The position numbers and the translations under genes are program-made. From Anagrus nilaparvatae (Eukaryota > Arthropoda > Insecta > Hymenoptera > Mymaridae): a DNA stretch of 64,000 nucleotides. Location: contig JAKSXM010000040.1 in the NCBI GenBank assembly GCA_022575985.1, positions 17,192,001-17,256,000 of the forward strand. Reading direction: 5' to 3'. Under the pieces are notes generated by a model. The model was not told the origin of the DNA, ran no database searches, and saw only the letters and a list, made by a program, of their open reading frames with translations. Below are positions 34,075 to 46,681 of this stretch, piece after piece (positions within the stretch are counted from its first letter, which is position 1; each line of letters begins with the position of its first letter).

Positions 34075-35047
34075 TAGGAGTAATACTTGACAGCAGACTC
34101 AACTGGAACAGTCACGTTACAACTATTGAAAAAAAAGTAAATCGCGTTCTATATACTCTACGATTCATCAGACATTGTACTACAGAAACATTACGTACAA
34201 GACTGGTACAGGCATTAATTATACCTCATTTTGATTATTGCTCAGTTGTTTACTTGAATGCATGCAATACACTAAAAGCAAGGTTACAAAGACTATGCAA
34301 TTCTGGACTGAGGTATATTTATGGCATACGCAAAGACGAGTACATAACCCCTTTTAGACGCAAGTTAGGATGGTTATGCACTGACTCACGCAGGCATTAC
34401 TTTTTGGCCATAATCATTTACAAAATCCTACGGTTACATCAGCCCTTATACTTGAGAGAATCTTTCATCAAGTATACTCCTAAAGAAAATGCAAGGGGTG
34501 GTTTGCGCTCAAAGGAAATCACCATACCTAACACGAAAAACTGTGGTACTAACACCTTTCGGTACAAAGGGGCCAGGCTTTGGAACTCCCTACCAGCAGA
34601 AATTAGGTTTCTTCCATCTCTTAATTCATTTAAAGCTGCTGTATATAAATATCTTTTTACACTTGATCCTTAACATTAGTCTAAGAATGTCTTGTCACTT
34701 CTCGTTGCAAGACAAATTCCTATTATTCTATTTTATTTTAAAGCATTTTACTTTTTTTTTTTTTTTTTTAATCAATATAAGACTGACTTTACCATGCATA
34801 TGCAATTAAATCGACTGTGATACTTATAGTATACTATTAAATCATATTTAGAACATAAGCATTTAGTATCTAATTTACTTTATTTTAATTTATTATTCAA
34901 AATTTTAAATGTTATTACGTATATTTTATACTTATTAAAAATTATTTATGTTGATTATCTATTATTTACTATATGATGTATATTTTATGACTGTATTTTT
35001 GTTCAATTGCAAAATAAAGAATATTTACATTTACATTTACATTTACA
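34075..35047 (+). mobile_element. 5'-truncated non-LTR fragment related to element B, tail (ATTTAC)n
   Basis: From 34075 the frame reads LGVILDSRLNWNSHVTTIEK, RFIRHCTTETLRTRLVQA, PHFDYCSVVY, LRYIYGIRKDEYITPFRRKLGW and ARLWNSLPAEIRFLPSL, stopping at 34671-34673. It aligns throughout with the C-terminal domain of element B but with many differences, so it is another subfamily. The 3' UTR ends in about four copies of atttac (35022-35047), a tail type different from B's (AAT)n. The RT core is missing through 5' truncation. Confidence 0.85.
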
Positions 35048-35179
35048 TCACAAAGAACCACACTAGGTAGATTTAGCTTGTCTAGTTGGTCTACAAAATG
35101 GCTATTACCAAAATATATCAATTATTTATATATAAATAAATCAATTTTTGATATTTAATTCAATAATATTTTATAAGTG

Positions 35180-35250
35180 ATCGCAGTAGCTCAGAGCTAG
35201 AGTTCGTGCCTGTCGTCCGGGCAGGTCAAGTTCGAATCTCGAAGCATCCA
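35180..35250 (+). tRNA. tRNA-like sequence, degenerate
   Basis: gtagctcagagctagag has A-box form and caagttcgaatctcga has B-box and T-arm form. The anticodon arm tgcct-gtcgtcc-gggca folds, with CGT in the anticodon position. The acceptor ends (atcgcag and agcatcc) do not pair, so it is not a functional tRNA. It is more likely a tRNA-derived SINE head. An AT-rich palindrome of about 28 bp follows at 35274-35301. Confidence 0.5.
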
Positions 35251-35514
35251 TTCTATTTTTATTTTTATGAAAAATAAATATTTAATTTAATAAATATTTA
35301 TTCTTAATAGGGGTAAAGCAGAATTTGAATACTGCGTGATCTGCTTTGCTATCGAAAGTTTTGGTAGTTTTCTTTCGTACTGGCAAATGCCAGCACAGCT
35401 CCTATATAAATTCGCTCTACCAGCGCATTTACCTTCCCAAAATTCCCCAAGTGCTTAGTTATTTCCTCTTTTCTAAATCGTTAACATTTTATCCTGCTTC
35501 CTCTCCAGGTAAAT

Positions 35515-35945
35515 TTTAAAACGGGAAAAGTGGTATATATTAAAAATATATATACTGACTTCAACGGAACACAGCAAAATTTTCGGCACGGGGGCTGCAA
35601 TGTGCAACTGTTAATGGCCTTTATAGTGCTTTCTTAAGCCGAAATAAAAGTTGGCCGTACACACACACACAATTATATTTTATAAATCTAACTAATTTTT
35701 TTATTCTAGTCCAGAAAATTTTTTTAAATTCATTTATTTATTGAATATAATATTTTAATTTAATTTTACTTTTTATATGTATGTGCTTTTATTTAACCTT
35801 AGGTTATATACTGTATTTAACCTCTTATACGGAGGTCACCAACAGTTATTTGCACAAGCGATCCAAACTGCATTTTTTGCTTCTATTCCCTCGGAAGTCG
35901 ATATATATATTGAGATATATACCGCTTTTTCCTTTAATGGAAATA
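35515..35945. repeat. Foldback repeat with arms of about 50 bp
   Basis: gggaaaagtggtatatatt and atatatatactgacttcaac at 35522-35575 are mirrored by gaagtcgatatatatattg and gatatataccgctttttcc at 35894-35932. No coding frame lies between. A (CA)n run at about 35660-35671 is inside. Confidence 0.6.
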
Positions 35946-36349
35946 ATTAGATAGGTTTGGAGACGTATGGACAAATTGTTGGTGAAACTGTGGGATTAGA
36001 AGGGATGTTTAGGATAGGTGGAACTTTAACAATCATTTCAAACTATATCTATTCATAGCCTTTACTAGGGTTTGGGATGGCCAAATGCGGTCCAAGGTCC
36101 GACTTTTTAATAGGAGCCATGCTGACAATTCCGTCTTTAAAACGCAGAGTTGTTATTCACAACAATCGCTTTAAAAGAGGCGCGAAAAACCTTGGAAAAA
36201 CGCCCTCTATGCATGACATACGGGGGCAAGCAAATGGCACTTTCCATTTCGTCTTGCCCCCTGCGACTCGGCAGCTAGCTCTACTCTCCCTTCTTAAAAT
36301 AAATATTTAATTTTATTAAATATTTATTTCCAGAAAAAAAAGTTGTCAC

Positions 36350-36427
36350 TGCTCTGTATGCGAACCCACTTCATAATATTTTGCTATATTACAAAGCGAG
36401 CACGTTACCTCTGCGCTACCGAGCCGG
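36350..36427 (-). tRNA. tRNA-like sequence, degenerate, minus strand
   Basis: On the minus strand ggctcggtagcgcagaggta has A-box form and gtgggttcgcata has B-box form, as in tRNA-derived SINE heads. The middle carries an AT-rich stretch that spoils the anticodon arm. An AT palindrome (36297-36329) lies on its 3' side, as at 35274-35301. Confidence 0.45.
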
Positions 36428-36429
36428 TT

Positions 36430-37320
36430 AGTTTTACTTTTTATAATATTATGCTTAAAATCATTTCATTACGCCGCACTAGAGTTTTTCATAAAACCCT
36501 TCTTTTCAAATCAACTCAATGGTGGGAGTACGTATTGTAAAAAAGACAAATTCTTGGATTTTTCATAATAGATGAAAAAATCTATACAAAATTTGATCCC
36601 ACCTTCATTACTTTTCTTCTTTTATTCTTCTACTTTTGGACACTTTCTTTTATAAATAATCATTCTATGTTATACTCTTTTTGAAATTAAAATATTCTAT
36701 ATTAATATTAAATAAACGGAAAAAGATCTGCGTATGTATCACGATCATCCGCTTGTGTGTAACGAGAAAAATCGCTTTGATGCGTAGATGTAAAATCAGC
36801 AGAATTGCAGCAAGTAACAAGAGCAGAAAAACGCATTTCTCATTATCGAAATGTGCGTGTTACATTGTAATCAATATTAAAACTATATTTTAATATATAA
36901 ATTCTTATAGGTATATTTAGATTAAAAATATTTGATATATTATTTAATATATTGTTATATGAAGATCAATTTTAATATAATTTAATAATTAAGAAGTTAA
37001 AAAATAATAAAAATTAAATTAAATTTTTACACATTATATAAGAAATTTTCGTAAAAAACCCCTGAGACAAATCAAGTTTTTCTGTGCGGGGAATGTTAAA
37101 TATATATCATTACAAATGAAAATAATATATATTTACATAATTTTAGATAAAAATATAAAAAGAAAAAGAGACAAAGTGTATACAGAAAAGTAATAACATG
37201 TAATATTTTGTACAAAACATAAAAATTCAATTTTAGTTAATTATTTTTAAAATTAGATAACATTGAAATATAATTTTAAAACTAAAAAACTTGTTCATTT
37301 AATAAGAAGTCTAAAAGCTT
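36430..37320. other. AT-rich DNA, no gene seen
   Basis: Short frames only, none with recognisable content. Confidence 0.5.
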
Positions 37321-39815
37321 TGTTTTTAATACCTTGGTGGAGTTTTAGCTAAGATTCTTAGCATCAAGAGGTAAACAGTTAAATAATTTCAATGATGTTA
37401 TAAATTGACAATTTTTATAAATGTCTTTATGTATTGGTGGTACTTTTAAACGTCCTGTTCTGTCATTGCATGTGGAGTTCGTATGTAAAAACTCTAGATT
37501 TGTATAGTAATAAGATAATAAATTTTGTTTGTGTAACTGTTTTACACTAAGAAAACGAGTATTATCAATATTGATAACTTTAATAATCTTGTTTTGAAAT
37601 GATTGTAATATTCTTATGATATTATTATAACCGCAGCCCTAAATAGAAATTAAATAAGTCACTACTCCAAGGAATAGTGAAAAATAAATAATCTTAAGAA
37701 TGTGCTTATTAATATGTTTTAATTTAAATAATATAAATAAAAGGTATATAACCTTTTTAATAATGTAGTGCATCTCAAAATCCCATCGCATATGTTGAAC
37801 AAAATAAATTCCCAAGGACTTACAAGACGAGACTCTTGTTAGATTTTGACTAGCAATTTCGATAGAAAAGTTATTATCAGGCAAACTACTGCTATTAATA
37901 CCAAAAGCGATAAATGTGGAATATTAAGATAAAGAGTCAATTTATTTTCAACAAACAGAAGATTGATTATATTAAGTGATTAAGTCGTAGAGTTTTTAGC
38001 TAATGACCAGTTATTTTTTATAGCGAATACTGCAGTATCATCAGCATATGAGAAGTGTGAGGAGCAAGACCAAGCAAATCATTAATATATATAAGCAACA
38101 AATAGGGGCCTAATATGGATCCCTGAGGCACTCCTATGTTAATAATTTTATACTCACTTCTTACATCCCCAAGTCTGACCGTATGGTGTCGATTAAGCAA
38201 GTAATTTTCAAATAATTTTAGAGGGATACCTCTGACTCCATATCTCTCCATTTTTTTAATAAAATTTGGTGATTGACCGTATCAAATGCTTTCGAGAGGT
38301 CCAAGAACGTCCCAACCACAGCTTTACTCTCATTTAATCAATTATAGATTAAATCATAGACTTTATGCAGTGCTTGTTTTGTTCCAATGCCACTCAAAAA
38401 GTCAAATTGATGATCAGAAATTATTTTGTTTTTATTCATAAAGGAGTGCAATCTATTGAATATTACCTTTTCAAAAATCTTCGCTAGATTTGATATTAAT
38501 GATATCGGTCTATAATTTGACATGTTACCTTTGTCATCTGCTTTAAATATAGTAATGATATCAACTTTTTTAAGTTCAGTTGGCCATGTTCCCTTTGCGA
38601 TGCATGTGTTAAATATAAAAGCTGACTATTAATGACGATAAGGATTTAATTATTTTAATATTAATATTATCTACTCCACCACTTTTATCTCCCATATTTT
38701 TTATGATTCTAGAAATTTCATATGGATTAGTGGCGTTTAAAAATAAGGAGTTACAATTTCTCGTTATTGAAGCAAGGTCAAGATTAGAGTCAGGAATATT
38801 AGCTGCAAGTTCATTACCTACATTATCATAGTATTTATTTAAACAACAGGATATTTGATTCTTTTCAGTAATTAATGAGTTGTCATGTTTAATAGATTTG
38901 ATTTCATTATTTGATTTGGATTTATTTCTACCTAATTTGAGGTTGATAAAGTTACAAATTTTTTTGGATGATTTGAGATTTTTGTGAGCATGGATTGTAT
39001 CACTTAGGTTTTTAGCAGCAATAATTCTCTTTTTTAAGACCTTACAAAATTTACTACAAAGTTTTTTTAAAAACCAGGAATTTTTATTTTTCTAAATTTA
39101 ATTATACAAAAAATCTTTGTGATTAATAGAGTTTAGTAGAACTTTTGTCATCCATTGTTTGCGTTATTTCTTTTTTGCAATCTTTTTGGATTTGGTCGAA
39201 TAGAGGATGCAGCTATTTATATAACTCTTTAATTCATTCAATGCAAAATCCGGATTATTAATCAAGAGTAGATTATCCCAATTTAAAGGATCAGCAGCAA
39301 CATAAAGTTTATTATAATCAATGTATGCATAGCTTGAGTTATTAGTTTCTATTGTACTATTTAGTTCGATTACCAAGAGAATTGGGAAATGATCAAAAAA
39401 ATTTTGATTGTGCACAATTGGATTACAGGACATAGTAGTTTCAGCGAAACAATTATCAATGCACGATCCGTTTGAATTGCAAGTACTTGGTCTAGTTATT
39501 GAATTGATTAGTGGACAGTAACCATGAGGTAACATATGCCCCAAGAATATATTGTTATTACAATCATTAGCAATAATAATCATATTAAAGTCACCAATGA
39601 TAAAATGATTGCTTAAGTTAGCGGTTTGTTGTAAGTAATTATTAATTAAGTTATTAAAATCAGTTTTTTTTATATCATGAGATCTATATAATGCGGAAAT
39701 ATGTAGCTGTAAATTATTAATTTTGAGTGAAACCTTAATTATTTTCATAAGTTGAATTATATTTATCGCAGAGGTATGATCAATCGAGTCAAGTACGAAA
39801 AGTATCACACCATCG
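37320..39815 (-). pseudogene. Non-LTR retrotransposon C, decayed EN-RT
   Basis: Reading down the minus strand: an endonuclease part (39808-39164) with SALYRSHDIKKTDF, HFIIGDFNMIII and FFDHFPILLVIEL, then RT pieces. 38523-38338 has MSNYRPISLISNLAKIFEK and QFDFLSGIGTKQAL. 38251-38018 has NIGVPQGSILGPYLLLIYIN, followed in another frame by YADDTAVFA at about 38050. 37884-37639 has SCKSLGIYFVQHMRW. The family order EN-RT is kept, but at least three frame changes and several stops are present. The endonuclease N-terminus is missing. It is an older copy than A or B, of the Jockey/CR1 kind. Confidence 0.8.
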
Positions 39816-39983
39816 CATATATTTATTTAAGTCTCATTATAATAGGCTGTTTAGCCAGCTAGATTAAAAAAATTTGCACATTAATGTCTCTTTGTATGAT
39901 AAAATATTGTTTAAATTATCAGATAGTTGCTCATCAGTATTCGTAATCAGTCTGATTGATTTTATTTCTTTTTAATTTATTAA
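39816..39983. other. Spacer, AT-rich
   Basis: No feature seen between element C and the tandem pair. Confidence 0.5.
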
Positions 39984-40758
39984 ATCCTATATATATATAA
40001 ATCTTTAATTATGTGTGTATTTATGTCCGAACGCGATAAACTAGAACACGATAAAAGTTAGAGACATGGGGTTTACGGTAAAAGACGACAAAAATTACGG
40101 GTCAAAACATAGGCTAGATTTTATTTCGATTGATAACGACAAAAAATTTTTATTTTGAAAAAACTGAATTTCCAAGAAAAAAATTTTTATCAAATTTTTA
40201 AAAAAAACCAAAAAAACGGAAAACCGAGGAAAAATTTTACGATAAAAAAGAATTTTATTCGATTCGGGCATACTTTTTACGTATCCACCTAAATTTTCAA
40301 GCCAACCGGCTCGATCTGTCAAAATTTACAATCATTTTTCAAAAATTATAAAAGTTTAGGAATAATCCTATCCAATCCTATATATAAATAAATCTTTAAT
40401 TATGTGTGTATGTATGTCCGAACGCGATAAACTAGAACACGATAAAAGTTAGAGACTTGGGGTTTACGGTAAAAGACGGCAAAATTTACGGGTCAAAACA
40501 TAGGCTAGATTTTATTTCGATTGATAACGACAAAAAATTTTTATTTTGAAAAAACTGAATTTCCAAGAAAAAAATTTTTATCAAATTTTCAAAAAAAACC
40601 AAAAAAACGGAAAACCGAGGAAAAATTTTACTATAAAAAAGAATTTAATTCGATTCGGGCATATTTTTTACGTATCCACCTAAATTTTCAAGCTAATCGG
40701 CTCGATCTGTCAAAAGTTACAATCATTTTTCAAAAATTATAAAAGTATAGGAATAATA
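39984..40758 (+). repeat. Tandem pair of ~385-bp repeat units
   Basis: Unit one (39984-40373) and unit two (40374-40758) are about 95% identical. Both begin near aatcctatatata, include gtccgaacgcgataaactag, and end caaaaattataaaagt. The start with a TA-rich stretch and a downstream gtgtgtatttatgtccg block resembles dispersed repeats common in insect genomes. The frames on each strand inside, 73-75 codons, are mirror products of the repeat. There are no target duplications or terminal repeats that would fix the element class. Confidence 0.75.
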
Positions 40759-42280
40759 GTAATATTATATATATTCGTAATTCTTACCAGTTACTAATTT
40801 AGTAGATCAATAGAGTAACTAAAAGAAACTTGTACAGGTATTATCTGCCCTTGCTGCTAGGAAATGCTAAATTGGAGACTCCCAGAATCCGTGTCTTTCA
40901 CTTAGTCGGAATCAGAGGTTGAATTATCCTCTATAAGAGGGGTATCAACCTGGAGTAATTGTATTTATCTAGCATTGTTCATAAAATAAGCCTGTGTGGT
41001 AAAACTCGTGCCAAAAACTTTGCAAAGAACTTTTTGCACTCGTTCTATGCCTAGGTAAGCAAAAATATTGTAAGCACGTCAATGGACGAAATATTTAAAA
41101 CACTAGCTTGAAGAGATAATACTCGTGCCTGGCTTCGCCGAGCACTTGTGGTATTGCTTACGCTTGTGCCAAAACTTTTGTGCCCTTGATACTTAATATA
41201 CTATTTCCATTTAATTGCAATAATAAAAGTTACATTTTTGGCACCATGCTAAAAGCTTGAGAATTGGCCTTTTTACTGTTTAAACAAATAAATTAATTTT
41301 TAAGAAATACAGTATTGGGATCCATTTAAGTAAATTAATTGTTTATAACAATTAGCCGGTCCGTTTTAGAACTTTTAGCTTGGTGCCAAAAAGTTAATAT
41401 TTATTCTATCTATCAGATTAAAAAAGAATTTTTTAAAAATTTAACGACGGTGACCCAAATTTATAATTTTTAGTTAACAAGTTAATTGATTACAACGTTT
41501 ATTGGCAAAATAAATATTTTTTCCCGCTTCAATTGCTCGACTGTGTATAAGGTTACACGGTTTTTTTAAGGCAAGTATCAACTACTTCTCATGATATTAC
41601 ACCACCCCCATTGCAATCACATGAGTTGCGCTCATTGCACTGTGCCGACTGGAGTAACTTTAAACTGTCAAATTTTCTCCGTGTACTTTTTGAAAAAACT
41701 ATCTTACAGTTCCGGTGAAAATGACATAATTTTTTTTTTAACATATGATTATCAAAAATGTAATTCATAATTTGTATTAAAAATTTAGAATCTTTTAACT
41801 TATAGAGTGTTAAGACGGAGGAAGAGACAATATCCCGTTAGGCTTTGTTTTGTTCGCCTGGCTTTGACCGGCCAGCTAGAACATTGTCTCCTGTCCTCTT
41901 ATGGTATAGCGACCTACACTGAAAAAAAAAATTTCACAAAATGTGCGGAATCTCATAGACGTTTTGTCTTTATGAGAGTTGCGGAGGGTCGTCCATAATA
42001 AATAAAGACATTTTCTATGCGCACAACAAACAAAGCGTCTTGACTAGACCGCCTAGCGCCTTTGGCTACTTTTGTACGGACGTTTTGTTCATACTGTCGA
42101 GCCACGGTCCTCTTAACCACGCCCTCACTTACTATTCAATATAATTATAATATATAATATTATATTTATTTTACTATTACTATATAATAGTAGCGGAGCC
42201 CATAAGGTGTAGGGTTATTTTTTGACTAACCAAACATAATTGCAAATGGACCGAACTACTTATGAAAGAATGCCTACTGA
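40759..42280. other. Intergenic DNA, no gene seen
   Basis: Moderately AT-rich. At 40980-41180 the words actcgtgcc and cttgtgcc recur in a degenerate repeat. At 41805-42115 a weak inverted arrangement (gttaaga at 41808, tcttaac at 42110) may be a worn-out MITE. The frame at 41807-41998 shows no recognisable protein. Confidence 0.45.
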
Positions 42281-42828
42281 CAAGGGGTGTTCAATACATT
42301 TGGAACACCAAATTACACCAAATGGTTACGGGGGAGTTTATTATGTTTAAAAAACATACCAGCTACCGTCCGTTCATTACAATGGGCCTTCTAGGCCTAG
42401 AAACGTAGGGTTCAATGTTATAAAATAGAGTTTTTTGGTGATTTTCAATGAAACGCCAAAACTTCACATATTAACCAAAACACTCCTGACTGACTTCATT
42501 TTTTTTGTGTAAGTGTCACCTTTTAAACACCGTAATCTGCAATTTTGTATCACAAATTCTCTCATAAATATAGCCAATTAACCAATTAGCCATTTTTGGC
42601 TGAAAATGACCAATTTGAAATAAAAATGAGACCACCAAGAGTTTTGATTCACTCTTAAGGTTTAAGCATTTCATTTAAAATTACTAAAAAAATATATAAC
42701 ACTGCGTTTCTAGGCCCAAAAAGCCCATTGGAATGAAAGGAGGGTAGTCGGCATGTTTTTTTGACATAATAAATTCATCCATACAATTTGGTGTAATTTT
42801 GTGTTCCAATTGTATTGAACTCCCCTTG
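42281..42828. mobile_element. Foldback MITE with 140-bp inverted repeats and TGA target duplication
   Basis: The left end caaggggtgttcaatacatt and the right end aattgtattgaactcccctt are inverse. The similarity runs about 140 bp inward, through ggcctagaaacg at 42394 against cgtttctaggcc at 42707. TGA stands directly outside both ends (42278-42280 and 42829-42831), consistent with a 3-bp target duplication as made by Harbinger- or CACTA-type transposases. There is no ORF, so it is mobilised in trans if at all. Confidence 0.8.
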
Positions 42829-42831
42829 TGA

Positions 42832-43269
42832 GTTAAATGTTAAGAGCACGAGTAAAAGCCTTGGTGTTCTTAATTTGCGTAGGCTGATTAGCTAAAAATC
42901 ACGCAGGTGAAAATTTTATAATCAGATGAAAATTTAGAATATGCTTTAATACACCCCCCAGAAGCTAATTCCAAATCTGTTTATAAAAAAACCTGATCTG
43001 GCTTGAGGAGGGAGGGGTTAAAAAATTTTTCGACCCAAAAGTCAGAGGAATAATGTTTTTCAACTCTAACTGCCTATGAAAAACATGAATCGAGTTGAAT
43101 CCTTTTGCATTTGATTCAGAAAATTAATTCCTACAAAGCGTTCAATCGAAAAATTGTAGCGAATGGCAGGGGGTGACTTTCATACACCTTTTTCACCTCT
43201 TCTCCCCAATATAGAAATGTATTAAAAAAATGTTTTTTTACAATTTTTAATAATGCTATATAGGTTACT
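42832..43269. other. Intergenic DNA, no gene seen
   Basis: No coding frame. It leads into the tandem repeat that follows. Confidence 0.45.
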
Positions 43270-43630
43270 AAATTAGAACTTGGGCTCAAAAATTACATTT
43301 AACAGGTTCCAAGGGGTGATTTTGGCCATTTTCCACTACAGATACGCCTCAAAAACTCATTTTGCCACAAAAACTTTTTATTTTCAAAGGGTCTAGTAGG
43401 TATTTTTGGTCGCTGATCTAAAAAATTATGTCAGAAATTATATTCAACATGTTCTAAAGGTTGAAATCGACATTTTCACCCCTTTCGCCCTTCAAAAACT
43501 CATTTTATTAAAGGAACTTATGTTTTTATTTTCAAAGGGCCTTAAAGATTTTTTTGGGTGCTGATCTCAAAAATTATGTATGAAATTACATTCAACAGGC
43601 TCTAAAGGGTGAATTTGGCCTTTTTCATGA
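43270..43630 (+). repeat. Diverged tandem repeat, unit about 146 bp, about 2.5 copies
   Basis: ctcaaaaattacatttaaca at about 43284, ctaaaaaattatgtcag at about 43418 and ctcaaaaattatgtatg at about 43565 begin successive copies. Each continues through ggtgattttggcc-like and ttcaaagggtct-like words. Confidence 0.65.
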
Positions 43631-43728
43631 TGTGTATATTATAATAAAATGTATATATTGCCACTTTTATGTCAAAAACTTGATTATTATGAGAAAATAC
43701 TAATTTTAACATTAAACATGTTTATAGG

Positions 43729-43829
43729 GAGGGGGTACTTCAGAACTTTAAAATTAAGGGGGGGGTCAAATGTGTCCTATTTAAGGGGGAGGGGGGTAAA
43801 ATTTGTACTATTAAAAGGGGGAGGGGGCA
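43729..43829 (+). other. G-run cluster on the plus strand
   Basis: Four blocks of 5-9 G (gggaggggg, a run of nine, gggggagggggg, gggggaggggg) stand about 30 bp apart in AT-rich DNA. Such runs could form G-quadruplexes. The spacing words actttaaaat, tttaa and ttaaaa make it a degenerate tandem repeat of about 32 bp. Confidence 0.65.
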
Positions 43830-44217
43830 AAGAGGACTTTTTTTTAAAGGACTTAGAATAATTAAGGTTTAGGGAATAAAAATAGTTTGGGTTTAGAATC
43901 TTAAAAACTAGTAAGGTGATAATTACAAATTATAAAATTGGAAGATTGTATTGTAATGTTGAGTAACATTTGTATTATACCTATTCCTCAGCTGAAAGTA
44001 AACAGGTTCCATGCATTTAGGTTGTGTTTAGACATGCCGGTTATAAGTTTTTTTTAAATTAATTTACTTTTTCCCTGAGTATTTATCTCATAGCTTGATA
44101 AGTCTCTTTGATTAGCTATTTTGTTAATCCAGCTTGATAAACCGTTTTAAATAAGTTAACTTGATAAGCCAAATTGTGAAGCCAGTTTGATTATCAAGAT
44201 TGTTCAGCCATTTTGTT

Positions 44218-45460
44218 TTAAGCAATTTTAATCTTTTCCTCTCTGCCCTCATTATACCTAGATCTATATTGAATACTTTGGAGAATTCTACCACCAACTT
44301 TCTTATGTCTATAATTTCTTTTAATTTTATAAAGTAATTTCTCCTTTAGAAACTTAATCATTCTTCCTCTAATTAATATCGATCGTTCTTTAATATCAAT
44401 TTTTCCATCAACTTCCTTTACCAAGTAGAGTTCCATGATTATTCCATTGTTCATCCAAAGAAGGTGATTCTTGAAGATCCATTATACCCATTTGTCTTTT
44501 ATTTTCAAATCTAGATGTGCTTGATCTTTGATTTTCTTTTGGATGCCACATGCTCCTTTGATTATTACGTTGCTTACTGATAAAATTCTGACCTTTGCTG
44601 TGTCTATAAAATTGGTTAGTAACCCTTTTGATATTACCGAAACTTGGGGACCTGTGTCTAAACGTGCTCTTACTGATAATTTATTTATTAAAACTTCTAT
44701 TATTGATCTGCCTTTTTCTTTTGGTTCTTCTATTACATTCACTTCGAATATTTCATTGCTTAATTGGTTCATTTCTTCATCGGAGCTTCTGATAATATCT
44801 TTCTTTGAACTGCTGTCTTCCCCTTCTGAATCTGAGCCATAAGTTGTTGCGTACTTGGTTGTTTTCATTTTCCATTCACGCACTTTCTGGTTGCCATTTG
44901 TCCCCGAGAAGTTCTTTTTGTATCGTTGTTCCCTCACATCGTCTGCTTCCTTTTCCTGTCCCTTTTGCTCTTTAGGTGGCTTGCCATTTTTCTTTTAGGG
45001 ACTTTGATTGTTGTTGAAGTTTTTTCCTTTGTGATAACTTTTTGATATGCTATCTTTACCTGTTGCTTTGTAACTGTCTTTGTCTAAGAAACCTTTTATT
45101 ACCCACATGGTTTGAGGTTATCTCTTCTCCAATCTGTCAACCACTGCTTCCGAAAAATGCTACATTTGTTGTTTAATTATTTCCTCGACATTGGGAAAAT
45201 GATTTAAATGACGAGCATGATTTGCCTATTTTAAGAAGTAATTTTCTCTCTTGTTTTCACCTTTGTAATCCCCGTACCTTAATAACGATATTACTTCTCT
45301 TTGAATTGCTTCGGACCAATGTTTCTCCAGAAACCGCTGTTTCAACTGTTGGTAGTCTCCTTCATACGCAAATTGAACTAAGTTCACTGCGTCTTATTTT
45401 AAAGCTGGATGCTATTTTCCGAAAATTTTTATTTTTATTCTTAGTCTAATATTATGGTTT
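44218..45460 (-). pseudogene. Gypsy-type Gag-protease remnant
   Basis: The 44937-44482 frame has a Ser/Asp/Glu-rich linker, then IIEVLINKLSVRARLDTGPQ with the LDTG catalytic motif of a retroviral-type aspartic protease, and a downstream IIKGACG where the family has IxGxxG. The sequence above 44937 (to about 45460) reads as a lysine-rich Gag end with many stops. 44454-44218 may be the start of the RT-proximal part but has no clear motif. LTRs and RT were not found. It is an old fragment of a Gypsy-like element. Confidence 0.6.
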
Positions 45461-46681
45461 GCTTGGGGGTTCAAATGATGAAAGGGGTTAAAATTGCTCC
45501 TGCTTGTTGGTTAAAGATTTACCAAATTATTATATAATTGAGGTTTGATATAATCAATAGCTAAGATTTACCAAATTATTCTATAAGGGTTGATATAATC
45601 GTTAAGAAGAAGATCTTTTTGCAAGTGAATGAAATTCTGGCATTAGCTGGTATGTTCGCGTATATTTTATGTTGCTGTGTGAGTATGTCTACGTTGAGTA
45701 TTTTTTTTGTTTTGAAAGTGATTAATTGATCGTTTAATAATTTAATTTTTCGGTTAAATTCTGCTTAGGGAGGATCGTTGTTATTAGGCGTGCTATGTGC
45801 AGCGCTAGTGCCGGAGAGATTAAGTGTTAAATTTGAAAAGATTGTTCACAAGAGGTTAGAAGTACGCAGATGAAAAAGATTATTCATAGCATCTGAGTAT
45901 TTTTAGAAACCTAATTTTCGTATAGATTTTAAAGGTATGCTCACAAAGTAAGTAAAATCTGGATTCATGAGAACAATAGTTCTTTGACTGATCACCTTAG
46001 TTCTGTATCTCGATAAAAGTAGTTTGCTAAAAGCTGGAGTCATTTGAAATTTCTGAAACACAATACAGCTTGGTTGCGTCTTAAAGTATTTAGATCAAGA
46101 CAATTCTGAAAAGTGAACATTTAAGTTTTCTAAGACAAGTGATAAGTTTTCAAGACTTATCTTGCATCATAGATTTTATTAACTAAATCCACAAAATAGA
46201 AATTTTAAATTTATGGCAGTGTTACATCCCTATTGAGAAAATTATATGAAGTTTAATGCGGGGTTTTAGTAATAAAATATAATTTTTGTTTTATTTATTA
46301 TTTAAAATATTCCACTGCGTTCCATCGATAAATCTGTTTTATCTAGTAAAATAACATAAAAACGGAATGTGCGGAAAATGAAGAAACAAGAGAAAACCTT
46401 CTTTACAGCCTGTAATTTGAATTATTATCATATTGTATTGAAATTAATGAAATGAATTTTATAAATAAATTAAAATTTGTTTTAAGGAACATATTTTTAT
46501 ATCTCTCATTAATCTGTAAGTCGTGGTTATTAAAATGTCTTTGATATATATTAGCAATGTTAAATTCCGCGGTAATTATGTTTCTCCAGGTATATACATA
46601 GAAATTTAATAAACTAATTATTTTTATATGAAATTCCTTATAAATCCTTACAATAAAAAAGAATTGTATTTACCTTTAAAG
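45461..46681. other. AT-rich DNA, possibly intronic, with a ~50-bp tandem duplication
   Basis: aagatttaccaaattatt occurs at about 45515 and 45563, each followed by a gatataatc word, forming a pair of copies of about 50 bp. If the collagen-like exon downstream is live, this stretch would be its upstream intron. Confidence 0.45.

Noticed and set aside
35180..35250. Functional tRNA gene
   Set aside because: The acceptor stem does not pair; it was kept only as a tRNA-like relic.
36077..36310. 77-codon frame
   Set aside because: No motif and no coding signal; it sits between two tRNA-like relics.
41805..42115. Possible MITE with gttaaga ends
   Set aside because: The arms agree only over short words, so I could not support an element.
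46628..46681. Met at 46628 as start of the collagen-like protein
   Set aside because: The sequence before 46682 is intron-like and ends in a good splice acceptor; the frame is open there only by chance.
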